Shown here piece by piece: positions 62,808-64,000 of a stretch of 64,000 nucleotides of DNA. Below the pieces are notes generated by a model. The model searched no databases and was not told the origin of the DNA. It was given only the letters and a program-made list of their open reading frames with translations. The translations under genes were made by a program, and so were the position numbers. Location of the stretch: positions 277,508-341,507 of the forward strand of contig NZ_FTNK01000005.1 in NCBI RefSeq assembly GCF_900156375.1, written 5' to 3'. Source of the stretch: Paenibacillus macquariensis. Lineage in GTDB: Bacteria > Bacillota > Bacilli > Paenibacillales > Paenibacillaceae. The stretch's first letter is position 1. Each line of letters starts with the position of its first letter.

Positions 62808-63365
62808 TTAAGCCACGTCGTTGTTGTATTGCAGTCGAACGATTTGTTCTGCTTGAATCGCTAATAGACAAGAGGCGGTTAGTGATATAGCACGTTCGGA
62901 AGCGCTTTGCGCGATTGATAAAAAAGTTACAAAATTAGATGCTGGAACGACAACACCATCAATGGTAATAATATAATTTTCTGCTCCGAAGTTTCCAGCA
63001 GAAATAAGCAAATTAGGTGTGACTGTAAAAGTTGCAGAATGGATGCCGTCCATGTGGACGATAACTTCATCAGTGTTTGTTGTGTTAGAGTGTGATGCTC
63101 CCAGTGCGATGCCGGTGGTGTCGAAAGTGACATTACCGCCCCCAAATACCGTTTGAGCTCCATTATTATATACTTGGATAAATGAACTGGATAAAGCGGG
63201 TCCAGTAGCACCAGAAGCACCAGAAGGACCTGTTGCACCTGTAACTCCTCTTGGTCCTGGTGGACACTTCTTACATTCTTTTTCGCATCTACTTTTATGA
63301 ACTTTTCTACAATCTTTTTTATTTTCAATTATATAAGCTATTTTATATTTTTTAGAACTACCCAT
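62808..63365 (-). CDS. Short collagen-like protein (BclA-like)
   Basis: The 185-residue protein has a basic Cys-rich head (CRKVHKSRCEKECKKC), then seven Gly-X-Y triplets (PPGPRGVTGATGPSGASGATG), then a 120-residue Thr/Ser/Asn-rich beta domain (FIQVYNNGAQTVFGGGNVTF onward) like the TNF-like trimerising domain of BclA exosporium glycoproteins. Such proteins decorate spores or the cell surface of bacilli. AGAAGGTG is 5 bases before ATG. Triplet count is much lower than in typical BclA, so the stalk is short. Confidence 0.75.
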   Translation of the reverse strand: MGSSKKYKIAYIIENKKDCRKVHKSRCEKECKKCPPGPRGVTGATGPSGASGATGPALSSSFIQVYNNGAQTVFGGGNVTFDTTGIALGASHSNTTNTDEVIVHMDGIHSATFTVTPNLLISAGNFGAENYIITIDGVVVPASNFVTFLSIAQSASERAISLTASCLLAIQAEQIVRLQYNNDVA

Positions 63366-63800
63366 TTTAGCACCTTCTTTTAGATTAAATATAAAGGTTT
63401 ATGGCAAATTGTGTAAATGGTCATTAGCGTATCGGGATGTGTGATAGATAAAATAATTAGATGAAGCATGAGGGATTGTAACTCTTTCTGTTATCGGATC
63501 AGTCATAGGTATATTAGTAGGCGTGTATGATCTGCCTATGATTCTAGGAAGTATTCTTTCAGATTACGGCATTGCTGAATTACCGTTAATACTGAAATAT
63601 ACTGAATCGGGAAGGGATCATTGCATTTACCTGCCGGACTATTAATTCAGCAGGGGCTGGCTCTTGGGCTTCTCCAAGAGTGGTGGCTACAACATCTCCA
63701 CAGATACTTGTGATTGTGTAACAGGGACGAATCGAAGTACGGTACCCTACGAAAATATGATTTGGAATTTTTGCACATAGATTCAATGAAAGAGCACCCA
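63366..63800. other. Poorly coding region before the IS element
   Basis: One minus-strand frame at 63586-63801 may be a gene. On the plus strand a frame of about 56 codons (GIVTLSVIGSVIGILVGVYD and onward) has no start and looks like a membrane protein relic. Otherwise nothing is recognised. Confidence 0.4.
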
Positions 63801-63801
63801 T
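63586..63801 (-). CDS. Possible 71-residue protein
   Basis: The frame begins MGALSLNLCAKIPNHIFVG and ends MIPSRFSIFQY, with two more Cys in RPCYTITSICGDVV. Its ATG is 12 bases from GGGGAG, which itself belongs to the adjoining IS end, so expression may be accidental. Not recognised. Confidence 0.35.
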   Translation of the reverse strand: MGALSLNLCAKIPNHIFVGYRTSIRPCYTITSICGDVVATTLGEAQEPAPAELIVRQVNAMIPSRFSIFQY

Positions 63802-63806
63802 TAGAT

Positions 63807-64000
63807 TGATATGCTCCCCTTATAGTAGACAGAAAAAAGCAAGCCGATTAATCTGTCTATTATGGAGGGGATTTTTTTATGGGCGAAATTAGGAAGACTT
63901 ACGATGTTACATTTAAGAAAAAGGCAGTCAATCTCTATCTCAAAAAGGGAATGAGCTACAAGAGTGTAGGTAAAGAATTGGATATCGACCATTCCTTAGT
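63807..64000 (+). mobile_element. Left end of an IS3-family insertion sequence, cut by the window
   Basis: The terminus TGATATGCTCCCC begins about 63807. A transposase OrfA starts 72 bp inside. Arms CTCCCCTTATAGTAGACAG (63814) and CTGTCTATTATGGAGGGGA (63853) form a hairpin that includes the OrfA ribosome binding site. Confidence 0.65.
63879..64000 (+). CDS. IS3-family OrfA, N-terminal part
   Basis: The start MGEIRKTYDVTFKKKAVNLY leads into KKGMSYKSVGKELDIDHSL, the helix-turn-helix of IS3/IS150-type OrfA, which binds the IS ends. GGAGGGG is 8 bases before the ATG. Only 40 codons are visible, so integrity is unknown; the DDE-carrying OrfB lies beyond the window. Confidence 0.75.
   Translation, partial: MGEIRKTYDVTFKKKAVNLYLKKGMSYKSVGKELDIDHSL

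Noticed and set aside
62927..63328. A Leu/Val-rich 133-residue protein in another frame of the collagen-like gene
   Set aside because: The repeat VLLVLL is a by-product of Gly-X-Y codons in a shifted frame; no ribosome binding site.

Overview
The window looks like a chromosomal segment of a low-to-moderate GC, endospore-forming Firmicute of the Paenibacillus type. The reasons are strong AGGAGG ribosome binding sites with many TTG and GTG starts, hemE-hemH, YtpB-type sesquarterpene cyclase, YitT, YugP, YesL, YhaO/YhaN, OhrR, XPRT and Bacillus-type ferredoxin homologues, plus a short collagen-repeat surface protein. The genus is inferred from gene content and was not tested by any search.

Positions 1-56,800 are dense, ordinary core genome. 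From left to right: a truncated LTA synthase; an RNA methyltransferase divergent from an O-methyltransferase; an MFS pump divergent from the haem pair hemE-hemH; CapA, GDPD, FAH-family, DUF92 and an Uup/YfmR ABC-F ATPase; an M42 peptidase overlapping LapA; oligoendopeptidase F; two small proteins and a cold-shock protein; a YebC-family protein; YtpB and PfkA; a MATE pump; a lipid- or wall-associated putative glycosidase; YitT; a cold-shock-type DEAD-box helicase with a structured leader; YesL-like protein; a well-supported 6S RNA gene; Tpx; rhomboid; a GltC-like LysR regulator; YugP and a MerR regulator. Next come an ammonium transporter gene with two GlnR/TnrA-type boxes flanking its promoter, apparently co-transcribed with a GlnD-like nucleotidyltransferase and a DnaQ-like exonuclease; a JAMM peptidase; a ResA-like thioredoxin; citramalate synthase; Pol IV; ferredoxin; an L,D-transpeptidase; class 2 DHODH; a small alarmone synthetase with DUF309; an RsuA-type pseudouridine synthase; a HAD phosphatase; Ohr/OhrR; a diguanylate cyclase; a glycosyltransferase; the YhaO/YhaN nuclease pair; YkvI and Xpt.

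From about 56,880 to the right edge the window is accessory. A 52-bp direct repeat (one mismatch) of the 3' part of tRNA-Leu(CAG) brackets about 3.2 kb carrying an AT-rich lipoprotein glycoside hydrolase of GH101/GH129-like character and the C-terminal remnant of an IS66 transposase. No integrase is present. The left repeat still abuts what looks like the original tRNA terminator, and the reconstituted tRNA has a new terminator inside the insert. Beyond it are an alpha/beta hydrolase, a frameshifted S-layer-homology remnant, a small membrane protein, a collagen-like protein, poorly coding DNA, and the left end of an IS3-type insertion sequence cut by the window edge.

I did not find a clear new defence or biosynthetic system. 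The most useful leads are the tRNA-Leu island, the double-start (cytosolic versus exported) oligoendopeptidase F, the two-box GlnR architecture of the amt operon with its nucleotidyltransferase and exonuclease, the 6S RNA, the tandem palindromes before the RNA helicase, and several short genes likely to be missed by gene callers.
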